Source: Isoetes taiwanensis
Lineage: Eukaryota; Streptophyta; Lycopodiopsida; Isoetales; Isoetaceae
Direction of reading: 5' to 3'
Length of the DNA: 64,000 nucleotides
Assembly (NCBI GenBank): GCA_021234155.1
Contig: JAJEKV010000114.1
Span: forward strand, 1,822,224 to 1,886,223
Made by a program: the position numbers and the translations under genes. Numbering within the stretch: position 1 is the first letter of the stretch; the number at the start of each line of letters is the position of its first letter. The notes below the pieces were generated by a model. That model did not search any database. It worked only from the letters and a program-made list of their open reading frames with translations, and had not been told where the DNA came from. This document shows positions 11,146-23,061 of this stretch, piece by piece.

Positions 11146-13047
11146 ATGCGGCCATATGCACTGTCAGACCCTTATCAGCAAGCTGTGCTTAAGCACAAGA
11201 GTAATAAGAAGAGATGGCTCACCATTGGGATCTCTTCATTTATCCTTGTCATTGTCGTAGTTTGTGCCGCTATAGGCGTCGTTACGACACGCAACAAGAA
11301 GGCTGGATCTGATGAAACTAACAATAGCAATCTTCAAAGTGCATGTCAGTCAGCTAGTTATCCTCAGACATGTGAATCTACACTTGCAAAGAAAGATGGT
11401 TCCAACAGTAGCAATCCTTTCATTTTTGCCAAGATCTCTGTGGAAGCATCTTGGGATCATATTCAAGAGGCCTATGACCTTATTGTCAACCTCACTAGTT
11501 CAACCAATGATGTTAACACCACTGCTGCCTTGGCTGATTGTAAAGCCAACCTTGAAGCTGCCCTAGATCGTTTAAACCTTTCCTTCTCCCACAGCTCCCA
11601 TTTTAGCCTCAAGTCCTTAACTTCAGATATATATGATGATTTGAATGCTTGGATTAGTCTCGCCTTCACTTCCCAAAACCACTTGTATGGATAGTTTTAC
11701 TGCATACATCAAGAATTCCATATCCGGCAGTTAGTTCAATCAGGGGCATACAATAGTGAAATATTGAGCAATGCACTAGCAATAGTGGATTGGATTTTTA
11801 ATCTCTTTCGAGTACCAACAACGCCTGCAAGGCGTCTGATGTCTTTGTCTGATTTGGAATATGGCACTGAAGAGGAGTATCCAAGTTGGGTTTCAGGCAC
11901 ACAGAGGAGGCTAATGACAACAAAGCCTCATGTTGCTCTTATATATAATGCAACAAGAGCAAAAGATGGATCTGGACAATATAAGACAATCTGGAGAAGC
12001 AAGAGTGCACAAGCTCCACCCATAGCACAACACCCTATGTAATTCATATTAAGGCAGGTTGGTATGGTGAGACTGTGATAGTTCCTAGCAATTTAACCAA
12101 CTTGGTACTTGTGGGAGATGGAGTTGGCAAGACCATCATAGCCGATAGGAAGAATGTGGGAGACGGAGGTGGCATGACAACGTTTCAATCTCCCTTGTTG
12201 GTAACTATTTCACCCTTTTTTTTTCCATAGCAGACCACATAATTGGAAGTCAACTAATCTTAACGAAGTTAGCCTAGCTCATAATAGTTATAAATTGAGA
12301 GCTCATAATAGTTATAAATTGAGAGTTCTAATGTATATTTTATGCCGCATTACAAAAATCGTGGGGATAATTTTATGGCCGAGATCCGACTATACAAAAC
12401 TATGCAGGGGGCCCCCAAGTTTCCAGTCATTGGGCCCTAAGAGTAAGCCGCCAGATTATGCAATATTTTATCATTGTTCATTGGAAGGATATCAAGACAC
12501 ATTGTATACACATAGTCCGAGGCAATTCTATAGGGAATGCACGATAAAGGGAACGGTAGATTTCATATTCTGAAATAGTGCGCGTGATGTTCCGTGCATG
12601 CACGCCGTGTGGGCTGGTGGGTTTACCGGGGCGTGCGGTGACGCTTCACTGCAAGAAGGCAAGACGGATAAGTTCACAAAAACGGGGTTGTCCTTCCACC
12701 GCCGACCGCGGACCGGATCTAGCGATTTGATGAACCGGATCAACGCTCATCCCGTGCACTTTGGCCGCCATGGAAGCAATTTTCCACCACCGTCTTTATG
12801 TATTGTACCCTTTTACCAAATGGTTAACCCCTCGGCCAGCCGGCTCCCTTTGGAATGGTACCCGCTTCTTGTCTCACCGCTTACCTATGGTGAATATGCT
12901 AACTCGTGCTGCGGTTCTCTCGTCGTGTCTAACGTGTCTATTGGTCCAAACTCCTTACCTTCGCTCAAGCTAAAAAATTCAGCGTTAACAGTTTTATCGG
13001 GAAGAATTGGATCTCTCCCAAAGGCGTCCCCTTCCAAGGCTCCATCC
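11146..13047 (+). pseudogene. Pectin methylesterase (PMEI-PME type) pseudogene
   Basis: Intact relatives de-esterify pectin in the cell wall; the N-terminal PMEI domain keeps the enzyme inactive until it is cut off. The first frame (11146-11694) starts MRPYALSDPYQQ, has a membrane or signal-anchor helix at residues 25-46, then a PMEI domain (LQSACQSASYPQTCES). A one-base insertion near 11676 derails it; the next frame continues the family sequence (TCMDSFTAYIKNS). Further pieces include a processing motif GTQRRLM, AKDGSGQYKTI, NLVLVGDGVGKTII-like text, [18 protein letters not shown], and KGTVDFIF followed by TGA where the catalytic DFIFGN motif needs Gly. The C-terminal half (12590-13047) survives only in shifting frames, ending in FIGKNWISPKGVPFQ. 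At least two frameshifts, a nonsense codon and a 24-bp tandem duplication at 12277-12324 show it is dead. The gap near 12190-12340 may be an old intron. Confidence 0.85.
12277..12324 (+). repeat. 24-bp perfect tandem duplication in the PME relic
   Basis: gctcataatagttataaattgaga is present twice back to back (20 bases quoted here: gctcataatagttataaatt). It lies in the probable intron of the pectin methylesterase pseudogene. Confidence 0.85.
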
Positions 13048-13440
13048 CTTAATTTCTTTGTTCATTTATTTTTTCATTCAACTTGTATTTTTCATTAAAT
13101 GAGTTCATTCATTCATTTTGTAATCTATTTATCTTTTAATAAATCATCCAACTTCTTATGTGCACATGTTATCGACACTTCCAGAATGCATTATACCCTT
13201 CGTCTCCATATCTACAACAATTTATATATATATACAAGTTTTTGTACTATGAGTAGTTGCATTATGAGCGGTTGTACCATGAATGATATTAGGCAGGACC
13301 CAACAGTCACACAACAAAGCAATGTTAGGGTGGTGAGTACGTTATTTGTCTTAAACCATACAACCTCTTTACACAAAGTAAGACCAAATAGTATCGAGCT
13401 ACAATAATCAGTAAATGAACTGCTGCACTATTCAGAAGGT
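13048..13440. other. Noncoding, contains a dispersed repeat copy
   Basis: No gene is visible. 13157-13240 (from tgcacatgtt through gcattatacccttcgtctcc to a TA-rich tract) is related to 32329-32420, so it is one copy of a dispersed noncoding repeat family. Confidence 0.6.
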
Positions 13441-15310
13441 TAAGTTAAAGAGGCCCTTTAAACAAATTTAGTGGTGAGCACGTCATTTTCCCCTTAGATT
13501 CTCTAAGATTCCATCTAAATTGTCATAGATTCTTAGAGATTTTATGACGATTCTCTTAGATTTTCCAAGATTTTATGAAGATTCTCTAAGATTCCATCAA
13601 GATTCTTCTAGATTCTCAAAGATTTTAGAAAGATTTCCTTAGACTCCCCTAAATTCCCAAAGATTCTCTTAGGTACTCCTAGATTCCTTTAGATTCCTTG
13701 AGATTCCCTTAGATTCCCCTAGATTTTACTACGATTTCCCTAGTGACCCAAGATTTCTTCTAGATTAGCATAGATTCTTAAAGGTTTTATGAAGATTCCT
13801 GTAGATATTCCTAGATTCCCAAAGATTCTTTTGAGATTCTCGAAGATTCTCCAAAGAGTTAACTAGATTCCAAAAGGATACCCCAGGATTCCTCTAGATT
13901 CTCCAAGATTCTATGAAGTTTCTCCTAGATTCTTCGAGATTCTTCAAGATTCCATCAAGATTGTTCTTAATTCTCAAAGATTTTAGGAAGATTCCCATAG
14001 ATTTTCAAAGAAATGCTTGAGATTACTATAGATTCTCTTGAGATTCCCTTAGACTAACCCTTTATTAAGATTCCCTTAGATTCTCCATGATTCTATCTAA
14101 ATTCCCATAGATTCTTAAGGATGACAATTTCCTTAGATTCTCCTATATTTCCATAGATTCTCTTAAGATTCCCAAAGATTATCCCATGATTCCTCTAGGT
14201 TCCCCAAGATTCTATGAAGATTCTTCTATATTCCCTAAGATTCTATGAAGATTCTCTTAGATTCTCTAAGATTCCATTAGATTCTCAAAAATATTAGGAA
14301 GATCCCCTAGATTCCATTACATTCTCAAAGATTCTCTATTGAACCATGTAGATTCTCTTAGATTTCCCAAGATTCTATAAAGTCTTCAATAGAATCCCTA
14401 AGATTCTCTTGAGATCCATGTAGATTCTCTAAGATCCTACGAAGAATGCCCTACATTTTCCAAAATTGCACCAAGATTCTTGTAGATACCCTTAGATTTC
14501 CCCTTAGATTCCTTAACATTCTACAAAGATTCCCCTAGATTCTTAAGATTATATGGAGATTCCCCTAGATTTTATTAAGATTACCTTAGATTCTCCAAGA
14601 TTCTATCTAAATTCCCATATATTCTTAAAGATTTTATGACAATTTCCATAGATTCTCTTAAGACTCCCTAAGATTCCCCTAGATTCCCAAAGATTATCCC
14701 ATGATTCCTCTAGGTTCTCTAAGAATCTATGAAGATTCTTTTACATTCTCTAAGATTCCATCAAGATTTCCCTAGATTCTCAAAAATTTCAGAAAGATTC
14801 TCCTAGATTCTCAAAGATTCTCTTGATTCGCTTAGTTTCTCCTAGATTCCTAAAGATTCTCTAAAATTCTTAAAATTCTACAAAGATTCCCTAGTTTCTT
14901 AAGATTCTACATCCCCTAGATTTTATTAAGATACCCCAAGATTCCTCTAGATTCTCCAACATTCTATGAAGATTCTCCTAGACTCTTCTAGATTCTCCAA
15001 GATTCCATCAAGATTACTTTAAATTCTCAAAGATTTTAGGAATATATTCCCCTAGATTCCTCTAGTTCCCATAGATTCTATGAAGATTCCCCTAGACCCC
15101 AAGATTCCTTCAAGTTTCCTCCAGGATCTTATAGATTTTATCAAGATTCCCTTACATTCCCTTACATTCCCTTACATTCTCAAAGATGGTCTCTTGAGAT
15201 TCCCATAGATTCTCATGAGATTCCTCTGGATTCTCTAAGATCCTGTAAAGATTCTCCTAGATTCTCTCAACTTACCATTGATTCCTTAGAACTCAAAGAT
15301 TCCCAAAAGA

Positions 15311-15640
15311 TTCTTAGTATTCGATCATGTTGGCCCCAACTGCGAGAAAATAGTGCCAAAGCACCACTCATTGGAAAGCTCTCGACGAGAGCAATCTAAC
15401 GGCGTGGGCCCCACCTTCATCCGACCCCTCTACTGCAAGCTACGTGCCTTTGAAGGCGATTAAGCAAAGGGAAGCTTCCTAGAATGTCCACTCATAAATG
15501 CCTTGACACCTCACTACCTTTTTTTATTAATGAGGGTGCCACCTCACCTCCTTTAAAAAAAGAAAATTAATATTAAAAAGTTAATGGCTAGGATTTATGC
15601 TCACCTTTTGATCTAATGGTTAAGATCTGCTACACCAAAT
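15311..15640 (+). repeat. 330-bp interleaved segment, copy A
   Basis: It begins ttcttagtattcgatcatgt and ends gatctgctacaccaaat. It matches copies B and C over essentially its full length with scattered substitutions. It shares ttggaaagctctcgacgaga, a tattaatgaggg-like block and a ttttgatctaa-ggttaag block with them. It contains no protein frame. Unlike B and C, its downstream flank (15641-15808) is unrelated and holds an inverted repeat. Confidence 0.9.
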
Positions 15641-15662
15641 ATTGCTGCCACGTCATCATGTT

Positions 15663-15742
15663 CCAATACTTTGAGGTGTCGTCGCCTGGACCGTCTATCT
15701 CAGATCTGGACGGCTCATACGTCGACACCTCAAAGTACTGGG
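15663..15742. repeat. Inverted repeat beside segment A
   Basis: The arm ccaatactttgaggtgtcgt near 15663 pairs with acacctcaaagtactgg near 15725, and an inner ctggaccgtc pairs imperfectly with gacgg. It may be the terminus or body of a small transposon that inserted next to segment A. Confidence 0.65.
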
Positions 15743-17060
15743 ACAAGGGGGGTGCTCATATAATATGATGGAATTGCATGATGCCGACCCTCCAAAACAC
15801 ACCCATCGTAAAAGATTCCCCTAGATTTCTGAAGATGGGCCCAAGGTTCCTTTAGATTCTGCAATATTCTATGTAGATTCCCGTAGACTCTTGCAGATTC
15901 TATGAAGATTCCCCTAGATTCTCCAACATTCTATCAAGATTCTCAAAGATTTTCGTAGATTTTCTAAGATTCTCTTGAGATTCCCCTAGGTTTTCAAAGA
16001 TTACCCCAAGATTCATCTAGATTTTTCAAGATTCCATGTAGATTCTCTTAGATTTCCTAAAATTCTATACAGATTCCCTAGAATCTCTAAGATTCTCTTG
16101 AGATTCCTCTAGATTCTCTAAGATCCTATGAAGATTTCCCTACATTACTCTAGGTTCTTAAAGATTTTATCAAGATTCCCTTAGATTCCCTTACATTCTC
16201 AAAGATTCTCTCTTGAACCATGTAGATTCAGATTCTATAAAGATTCCCCTAGAATACCTAAGATTCTCTTAAGATTCCTCTAGATTCTTTAAGATCATAT
16301 GAAGATTCTCCTAGATTTTCCAAAATTGCACCAAGATTCTCGTAGATACCCTAGATTCTTAAGATTCTACGGAGATTCCCTAAGATTCGCCTAGATTCCC
16401 AAAGATTATTCCATGATTCCTCTAGGTTCCTAAAGATTCTATGAAGATTCTCCTAGATTATTCAAGATTCTATGAAGATTCTTTTAGATTCCATCAAGAT
16501 TCCCTTAGATTCTCATAAATTTTAGGAAGATTCCTCTAGATTTCCAAAGATTCTCTTGAGATTCTCTTAGATTCTCTTGGATTCCCAAATATTCTCTTAG
16601 ATTCTTAATGTTCTACAAAGATTCCCCTAGATTCTTAAGATTCTACAGAGATTCCCCTAGATTTTATTAAGATTCCCCAAGATTCTCCAAAATTCCATCT
16701 AGATTCCCATAGATTCTTAAAGATTTTATGAAGATTCCTTTAGATTCTCCTAGATTCTCAAAGATTCATTTCAGACTTCCGAAGATTCTCTAAAGATTCC
16801 CCTAGATTCCAAAAGAATACCCCAAGATTCCTCTAGATTCTCTGAGATTCTATCAAGATTTTCCTAGATTCTCTAAGATTCCATTAAGATTCCTCTAGGT
16901 TCTTAAAGATTTTATCAAGATTCCCCTAGATTCCCCAAGAAGCGCTTGAGATTCCTGTAGATTCTTTTGAGATTCCTCTATTTCCATAGACTCTATGAAG
17001 ATTCTCCTAGATTCCCTCAACTTACTATAGATTCCTTGAATCTCGAAGATTCCAAAAAAA

Positions 17061-17680
17061 TTCTTAGTGTTCGATCACGTTGGCTACAGCTGCGACAAAA
17101 TAGTGGCAAAACACCACTCATTAGAAAGCTCTCGACGAGAGGAGTCCAATGGTGTTGGTCCCACCTTCATCCGACCCCTCTACTGCAAGCTACGTGCCTT
17201 TGAAGGCGATTAAACCGAAGGAAGCTTCCTAGAAAAGCCATTCATAAATGTTTTGCCACCTCATTACCTTTTTATTAATGAAAGTGCCACCTCACCTCCT
17301 TTTTAAAAAAAATCAAGTTAATATTAAAAAATTAAATGGCTAAGATTTATGCTCATCTTTTGATCTAACGGTTAAGATCTGCTACACCAAATCACCTTTA
17401 AGGAACCTTCCTTGCACCTTCCTTACAAAAATCAAAGGCTATGATTTCGCCTTCCCCTTTGATCTGACGGTTCATAGATGGGATGTATGCTCCATGCATG
17501 ACTCATGCATGCCCCCATCAAAATCTAAGGGCTTACACTACGCCACCTCACCAACTTTTTATCCAAGGGCCAAGATCAAAAGTTTATATGTAATGTGCTA
17601 TTTTATGACTACCCCCATGAGTTTCTATATACATATTAAGACATATTAAGACAAGTGTTTGTAATATGAGGGACTGCATA
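17061..17680 (+). repeat. Interleaved segment, copy B with 290-bp extension
   Basis: 17061-17392 is the counterpart of copy A. The following 290 bp (from caccttccttgcaccttcc-like sequence through catgcatgactcatgcatgc) matches the region after copy C. The start of each copy is preceded by the same satellite context (cctcaactta, then gattccttga), so array and segment were duplicated together. Confidence 0.9.
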
Positions 17681-18483
17681 AAGCCCAAAGATTCTATGAA
17701 GATTCTCTAAAATTCCATCAAGATTCCCTTAGATTCTCAAAACTTTTTCAGAAGATTCTCCTAGATTTCTAAAGGTTTTCTTGGATTCTTAATGTTCTAC
17801 AAAGATTCCCCTAGATTCTTAAGATTCTATAGAGATTCCCCTAGATTTTATTAAGATTCTCTAAAGATTCCCCTAGATTCCAAAAAAATACCCTAAGATT
17901 CCTCTAGATTCTCCAAGATTCTATGAAGATTCTCCTAGATTATATAAGATTCTCCTAGATTCTTTTAGATTCTTCAAGATTCCATTAGGATTCCCATAGA
18001 TTCTTAAAGATTTTATGAAGATTCCTTTAGATTCTCCTAGATTCCCAAAGATTCATTTGAGACTCCCTAAGATTCTCTAAAGATTCCCTTAGATTCTAAA
18101 AGAATACCCCAAGATTCTTATAGATTCTTATAGATTCTCTAAGATTCCATTAAGATTCCTTTAGGTTCTTAACGATTTTATCAAGATTCCCCTAGATTCC
18201 CAAAGAAGTGCTTGAGATTCCTATAGATTGTCTTGAGATTCCTCTAGTTCACATAGATTCTATGAAGATTCCCCTAGACTCCCCAAGATTCCATCAAGTT
18301 TCCTTTAGGTTCTTAAAGATTTTATAAAGATTCCCTTACATTCTCAAAGATGCTCCCTTGAGATTCCCATAGATTCTCTAAGATTCTCATGATATTCCTC
18401 TGGATTCCCTAAGATTCTATAAAGATTCTCCTAGATTCTGTCAACTTACCAAAGATTCCTTGAAACTCGAACATTCCAAAAAA

Positions 18484-19085
18484 ATTCTTAATGTTTGATC
18501 GTGTTGGCTCCAACTACGACAAAATAGTGTCAAAGTACCACTCATTGGAAAGCTCTCGACGAGAGGAATCCATTGGCGTGGGCCCCACCTTCATCCGACC
18601 CCTCTACCGCAAGCTACATGCTTTTGAAGGCAATTAAACAAAAGGAAGCTTCCTAGAATGTCCACTAATAAATGCTTTGCCACCTCACTACTTTTTTTAT
18701 TAATGAGGGTGCCACCTCACCTCTTTAAAAAAAAAATTAATTTAATATTAAAAAGTTAATGGCTAGGATTTATGCTCACCTTTTGATCAAACGGTTAGAA
18801 TCTGCTACACCAAATTCACTTTTTGGCACCTTCCTTGCACCTTCCTTATAAAAATCAAGGGCTAGGATTTTGCCTTCCCCTTTGATCCTACGGTTCACAG
18901 ATGGGGTGTATGCCCCCATGCATGACTCATGCATGCCCCCATCAAAATCCAAGGGCTTAAACTATGCCACCTCATCAACTTTTTATCCAAGGGCCAAGAT
19001 CAAAACTTTATATGTAATGTGCTATTTTACGACCACCCCCATGAGTTTCTATATACATATTAAGATAAGAGATATATACAAATGT
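18484..19085 (+). repeat. Interleaved segment, copy C with extension
   Basis: 18484-18815 corresponds to copies A and B, and 18816-19080 to the extension of B. Satellite sequence ends here, so this copy forms the right edge of the array. Confidence 0.9.
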
Positions 19086-21265
19086 CCCATAAAGGCATAT
19101 AGCATGTTTGTAAAAGTTCTCTATTTAACAGGCTTGACTTCTGAGGTACGAGGATTGCTGCAATTCTAGCCTATCTACATGGCCCCCACCTCATCTAAAA
19201 TTATTTCACATCGTTGGATCTATAGTAGAACGCTGTGGATTCCAAGCCCAAGGCCTTGCCTCCGCCAGAACATATTGCTCCTATTTATAAAGTACTTGGA
19301 AGTGGGGTTGAAGGAGGTGTATCTATGGCTTGTCATATTCTAGTATGCCCTCTACCAATTTTGTCATTTTAAACTCATAGCAGTCAAACCATGAGCTCAA
19401 CTAGCCAAATCTTTTAAATTAAGAGTCACCCTTAATCCTTAACATAAGCTAGATGTTGCTTGTTGTGCTCTAGGTTTACGAAGCTCTATTCTAAGTATAT
19501 TGTAAGTTGATGTATATTTATGTTCTCCTTTATATATATCGTGTCTATGTTTGGGGTTTAAACTCCGGTTGCACCAAGGTATTTTAATGGAGTATGTCCC
19601 ACCAGGCATTCGTCGTGTAGAGACAGCCTTTGGTGTGTTTCAAGAGCAACAGTATTTGTGGAGCACAATGAAAAACCTTTCCCTCTAGACCTTAAAGAAT
19701 CCCTGGAGGACACACTAAAATATATGAAGTGATACCACAAGGGCACTCTTTTATCACAACAGGAAAGCCTAGAGTGAAAGAAATTATTGAAGGCCCACCT
19801 TCTTCTTCCATCTTCAATACTACTAAGGTTATGTGAGAGGCCACAATCCCTTTCTAAGAGGTTTCCACTCTTGATACATCACATGGAAGGTAGTAAGTGC
19901 AAATACGCATGTATTGGAGGACTGCATGCCTTCTTCCCACTAGAAGATAGGGAATCATGCAACAACACTTACACTACCCCTCATCTCCCCTCTTGCAACT
20001 GCCATCAATCTTTACATTGTAGTAGAAGTACTATAGATCAAGTTCTTCTTTCCACTAGAGAGGGAATCCATGCTTCCAGCAATCACCAATACTATAAGAG
20101 CAAGCCCTTTGGCACAATCTTAAAGCGGTCCTCAAGAAGACATTGCATTCCCAAGAGAGCACCATTGCCAACATGGAAAATGCAACTAAATCACAGGCCT
20201 TCCATCCAATGACAAAGCATCTCTCTCCTATTATCCCTGGGCCAATCACTCAACTGAGATGGAGGCGGGACAAGGAAATGCAAGAAATATTAGAAATGGT
20301 GGTCTAGCGTTCTTTATAATCAAATAAACTGCATAGCATCCAACTCTGTCCAATACAAGCATTGGCCCTGGCAATATCATAGTGGGTTGGCCTCCATTCT
20401 GAGAGACTGCAATCCTCAATGAATGCAGTAGGAGTAGGAAGAAGACTTGGTGAAAATATCCAGCTAATCAAATTGAAAGATTGCACAGGAAATCTGCTTG
20501 CAAGATCCTAGCAACTACCACAACAAAAGCAATTTTGCCAAGTTTGAACATACAACAGAAGCTCTAAGATGTCGAGGAGAATAAAGTACTTTCTTGCTTT
20601 AGTTGATGCACATATCAAGAACATATAAGCAAAACCCTCTTTGTGATCCACCCTAGGCTTGATATCTAAGGCAACAGCATTATCTCAGAGTCAAATTTAT
20701 TTGTAGCAGAACCATTGGGGACTTGGATGTAAGAATCTCTCATTAGAGTGAATTTGGGATACCTACCCTCCACTACTATAGATTCTCATGGATTTCTAGG
20801 GATTACGCATTTATTATCCCATTTAAAATCAAAGAAAAAATATCTATGGTGATGGCTTTGTAACATTCACGAGGCAAAGGAGTTTGAATATGGAAAATTG
20901 ATGTTTGATGTTGAACAAGAGGGCCCTGATGATCTATTCTATTCTATTCATTGAGAAAGAAACAAGTTTGAGATTCCTTATCGGGCTTGTTCCCATACAT
21001 ATAGTGAATAGATCTCAAAGGACAAGATGCAAAGAAGTTTGTGAAAGCCTCTAACAAAATTATTAAGGCTCATATAGATGCACTTAGTACATGCATATAC
21101 CATGCATATATGCACCTCCTAGGGCGTATGCACTTTGTTCCTTTAGAAATGGAACAGTTTAGTCATATGGAGTGGAGAAGAAATGGAGAAATTTCATAAG
21201 CAGCCAGGATAGCTTTTCATAGAAGCATTCAAAGAGGTGGAAGAACAATAGCCACCAACCCTCTT
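19086..21265. other. Intergenic, no gene recognised
   Basis: 19060-19250 resembles 32420-33150 with the fold-back element removed, so it is a second copy of that dispersed repeat. Open frames at 19558-19746, 19787-20212 and 20304-20486 show no motif I can name. Near 20218-20300 a forward frame reads GPITQLRWRRDKEMQEI, loosely like the spacer of some plant gypsy polyproteins; I give it little weight. Confidence 0.55.
21261..21265 (+). repeat. Target site duplication CTCTT, left copy
   Basis: The bases ctctt immediately precede the left LTR and recur at 29967-29971 immediately after the right LTR. A 5-bp duplication is the normal footprint of an LTR retrotransposon integrase. Confidence 0.9.
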
Positions 21266-22439
21266 TGTGACAGTCCTCCTTGGACACTTTGCTGTTACGG
21301 AAATACTTCACACAAAGCCTAAGATCTCACGGGTGCAGAACCTACACGTCATCCCCAAGTCCCAAATAATATGTTGCGGTCTCCCTAAGCTACGGGTCTC
21401 TAGCTCGGGAAAAGACCTTCACCCGAGAAGCAACTCGGCGTGACCAGCGGCGAAGTCCGCAAGACTAGCGAAGCCGTCGGTGCCCACTAAGCTAATCTTT
21501 GAAGTGCTTAACACTCCACGGCCTCGGTTTACGCTTATTCTCCCTGAGAGTCAGGGCGGAACCAAGGTGCCATCCAGGCTAGCAACATGAACGATTATAA
21601 GTATTTCTACAGAAATGCTAACGTGGAGAGAAACATTTTGAAGGTAACCTATTCTCACTATTAAAAGGAAATATTATGAAGGCATAATTGTTAACAAGAG
21701 GAATTGAACCCTAGCCATTCAATTCACAAATAAGGCTTACCCATTAAAAAGGAAATGTTATGAAGGCATAATTGTTAGCAAGAGGAATTGAACCCCTCGC
21801 CATTCAATTCACAATTAACAGGCTTAACCAACTCACCCAGCATTAGAAAACATTTAAGTTAAGCATTCTTTTAGTATTCAACGATGAAGTTCTGAAATAT
21901 TATACAGAAACCCTAAGGGCAGTTCCGGAATCTACAGGGTGAAGCTACGGCTCTTCATAAACTCGGCCGAAAATTCAAGTAAAGCATAAAGGTAAGTGAT
22001 TTTGACGATTTCAGGACGATTTCAGAGGGATCTAACAGCTGGTGATCGATTAGCCAAGGATTTCGGCCTTTGGGTTCGCTGAAGACTCTGCTATTCATGG
22101 TTTCTTTTAAGCAGGAATGAAGAACGAAATTTACAAGGCAACTGTGTTTTTTCTCTGATATTGCAGCCCATGATTACCCCCTGCTCTTAAGATGGATTAT
22201 CCTTCCTTTAACAAAACATCAAACATTTTCTTACCTCTAAATCGCTTCCTTGCAACCTTCTTATCTCTCTCTCTTTCAATCACGAAATCTCTCTCTTCCT
22301 TCCTCTTTCTCACGTTTTTCCCTTTCCCTAATTCTAACCTCCTTCAATTATTTCATTTGCCACATCACCTCCTATGCCACGCCATCTCCTTTATTTATTT
22401 AATATAGCTTAGAATAATCACAATAAAACTCACATCACA
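21266..22439 (-). repeat. Gypsy 3' LTR (left on plus strand)
   Basis: It pairs with 28803-29966. It starts tgtgacagtcctcc and ends cacatcaca. Compared with the other LTR it carries extra single bases, most densely around 21435-21580. Just inside its end (22473-22491) the phrase ataaaactcacatcaca is repeated, an internal copy of the LTR terminus. Confidence 0.93.
21661..21845 (-). repeat. tRNA-like SINE dimer inside the gypsy LTR (left copy)
   Basis: On the minus strand the sequence reads gggtgagttggttaagc (A-box-like), then a ggttcaattcc B box, then a tail aattatgccttcataacatt, followed by a second, head-truncated unit with the same B box and tail. The orthologous block in the other LTR is at 29192-29370. 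Presence in both LTRs means it was there before the element transposed. Confidence 0.7.
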
Positions 22440-22458
22440 TTCTTATCCCTTTTAGGAT
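22440..22458 (-). promoter_or_regulatory. Polypurine tract of the minus-strand gypsy
   Basis: On the minus strand, aaaagggataagaa directly precedes the LTR start tgtgatgtgag. This is the position and composition expected of the plus-strand primer for reverse transcription. Confidence 0.75.
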
Positions 22459-22511
22459 TCGACGTCCTCGTCGAATAAAACTCACATCACATTATTATGA
22501 AATATACTCCT

Positions 22512-23060
22512 TCACAAGTTCATGTATTTTTTATACTTAACAAGTTTGATACATCTTTTAGATAGCCTTATTCCATGGCATAATATAGATTGAAAGAGGT
22601 TCAAAAAGTCTTTAGCATATTTTGCCTCGGCCTCGTTTAACTCCATCCACGTTGCATCCTCTATAGGGTAATCCGCCCATTGTATAAGGATTTCTTTGAT
22701 CGTTCTACTACGTAGCTTCCGTTCCCGATACTGCAATATTTGGGATGGCATTACTTCAAAGGTGTTATTCTCCTGGATTAATTGCAAATCCGGACGCACT
22801 TGATCTCCATCATGTAAGGAAGGTTTTAATAAACTGACATGAAAAACATCATGAATCTTTACATGTGGTGGCAACTCTAATTGGTGGTAGGCTAGGTTCC
22901 CCACCCTTTTAATGATTTTGAAAGGACCAGCATATCTTGGAGCAAGTTTGCTACATTTTCCAATTCTGAGTTGACTTTTCTTTGGTTTGACACGAAGATA
23001 TACAAGGTCTCCCACCTTGAATTCCCTATGTATTCTATGCTTGTCTGCAAATTGCTTCTG
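22512..23060 (-). pseudogene. Gypsy integrase C-terminal and chromodomain segment
   Basis: The 167-residue frame starts at GDLVYLRVKP, the GPF/Y-type integrase tail (LAPRYAGPFKIIKRVGNLAY, then HDVFHVSLLKP). It ends with a chromodomain: RSRTIKEILIQWADYPIEDA at about residues 117-136, with an aromatic Trp before the helix. Chromodomains bias integration toward marked chromatin. It is separated from the main integrase frame by a single shift near 23060, so in an intact element it would be the end of the same polyprotein. Confidence 0.88.
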
Positions 23061-23061
23061 T

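Larger units (their letters stand above)
13480..18483 (+). repeat. GATTC-rich satellite array with 10-11 bp sub-period
   Basis: The sequence is an almost uninterrupted run of degenerate units of the form AGATTCnnnnn, such as agattctatga, agattctccta, gattctcca and agattccatca. Successive GATTC words are mostly 9 to 11 bp apart, close to one helical turn of DNA. A longer register is visible: variants tatgaa, cccta, ccatca, ctcaaa and ttagga recur in a similar order. CpG is nearly absent inside the units. The array is broken at 15311-15808, 17061-17690 and after 18484 by non-satellite segments that are copies of one another. All open frames across it are compositional. Confidence 0.9.

Noticed and set aside
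13480-18483. Repeat array as a CRISPR-like or coding region
   Set aside because: Repeats are 10-11 bp, degenerate and without spacers. Open frames such as 16967-17203 only reflect composition. The host is a plant.
22192-22407. Frame starting MDYPSFNKTSN seen here and at 29721-29939 as a conserved small protein
   Set aside because: It lies inside both LTRs, so its repetition is due to LTR duplication, and it has no family motif.
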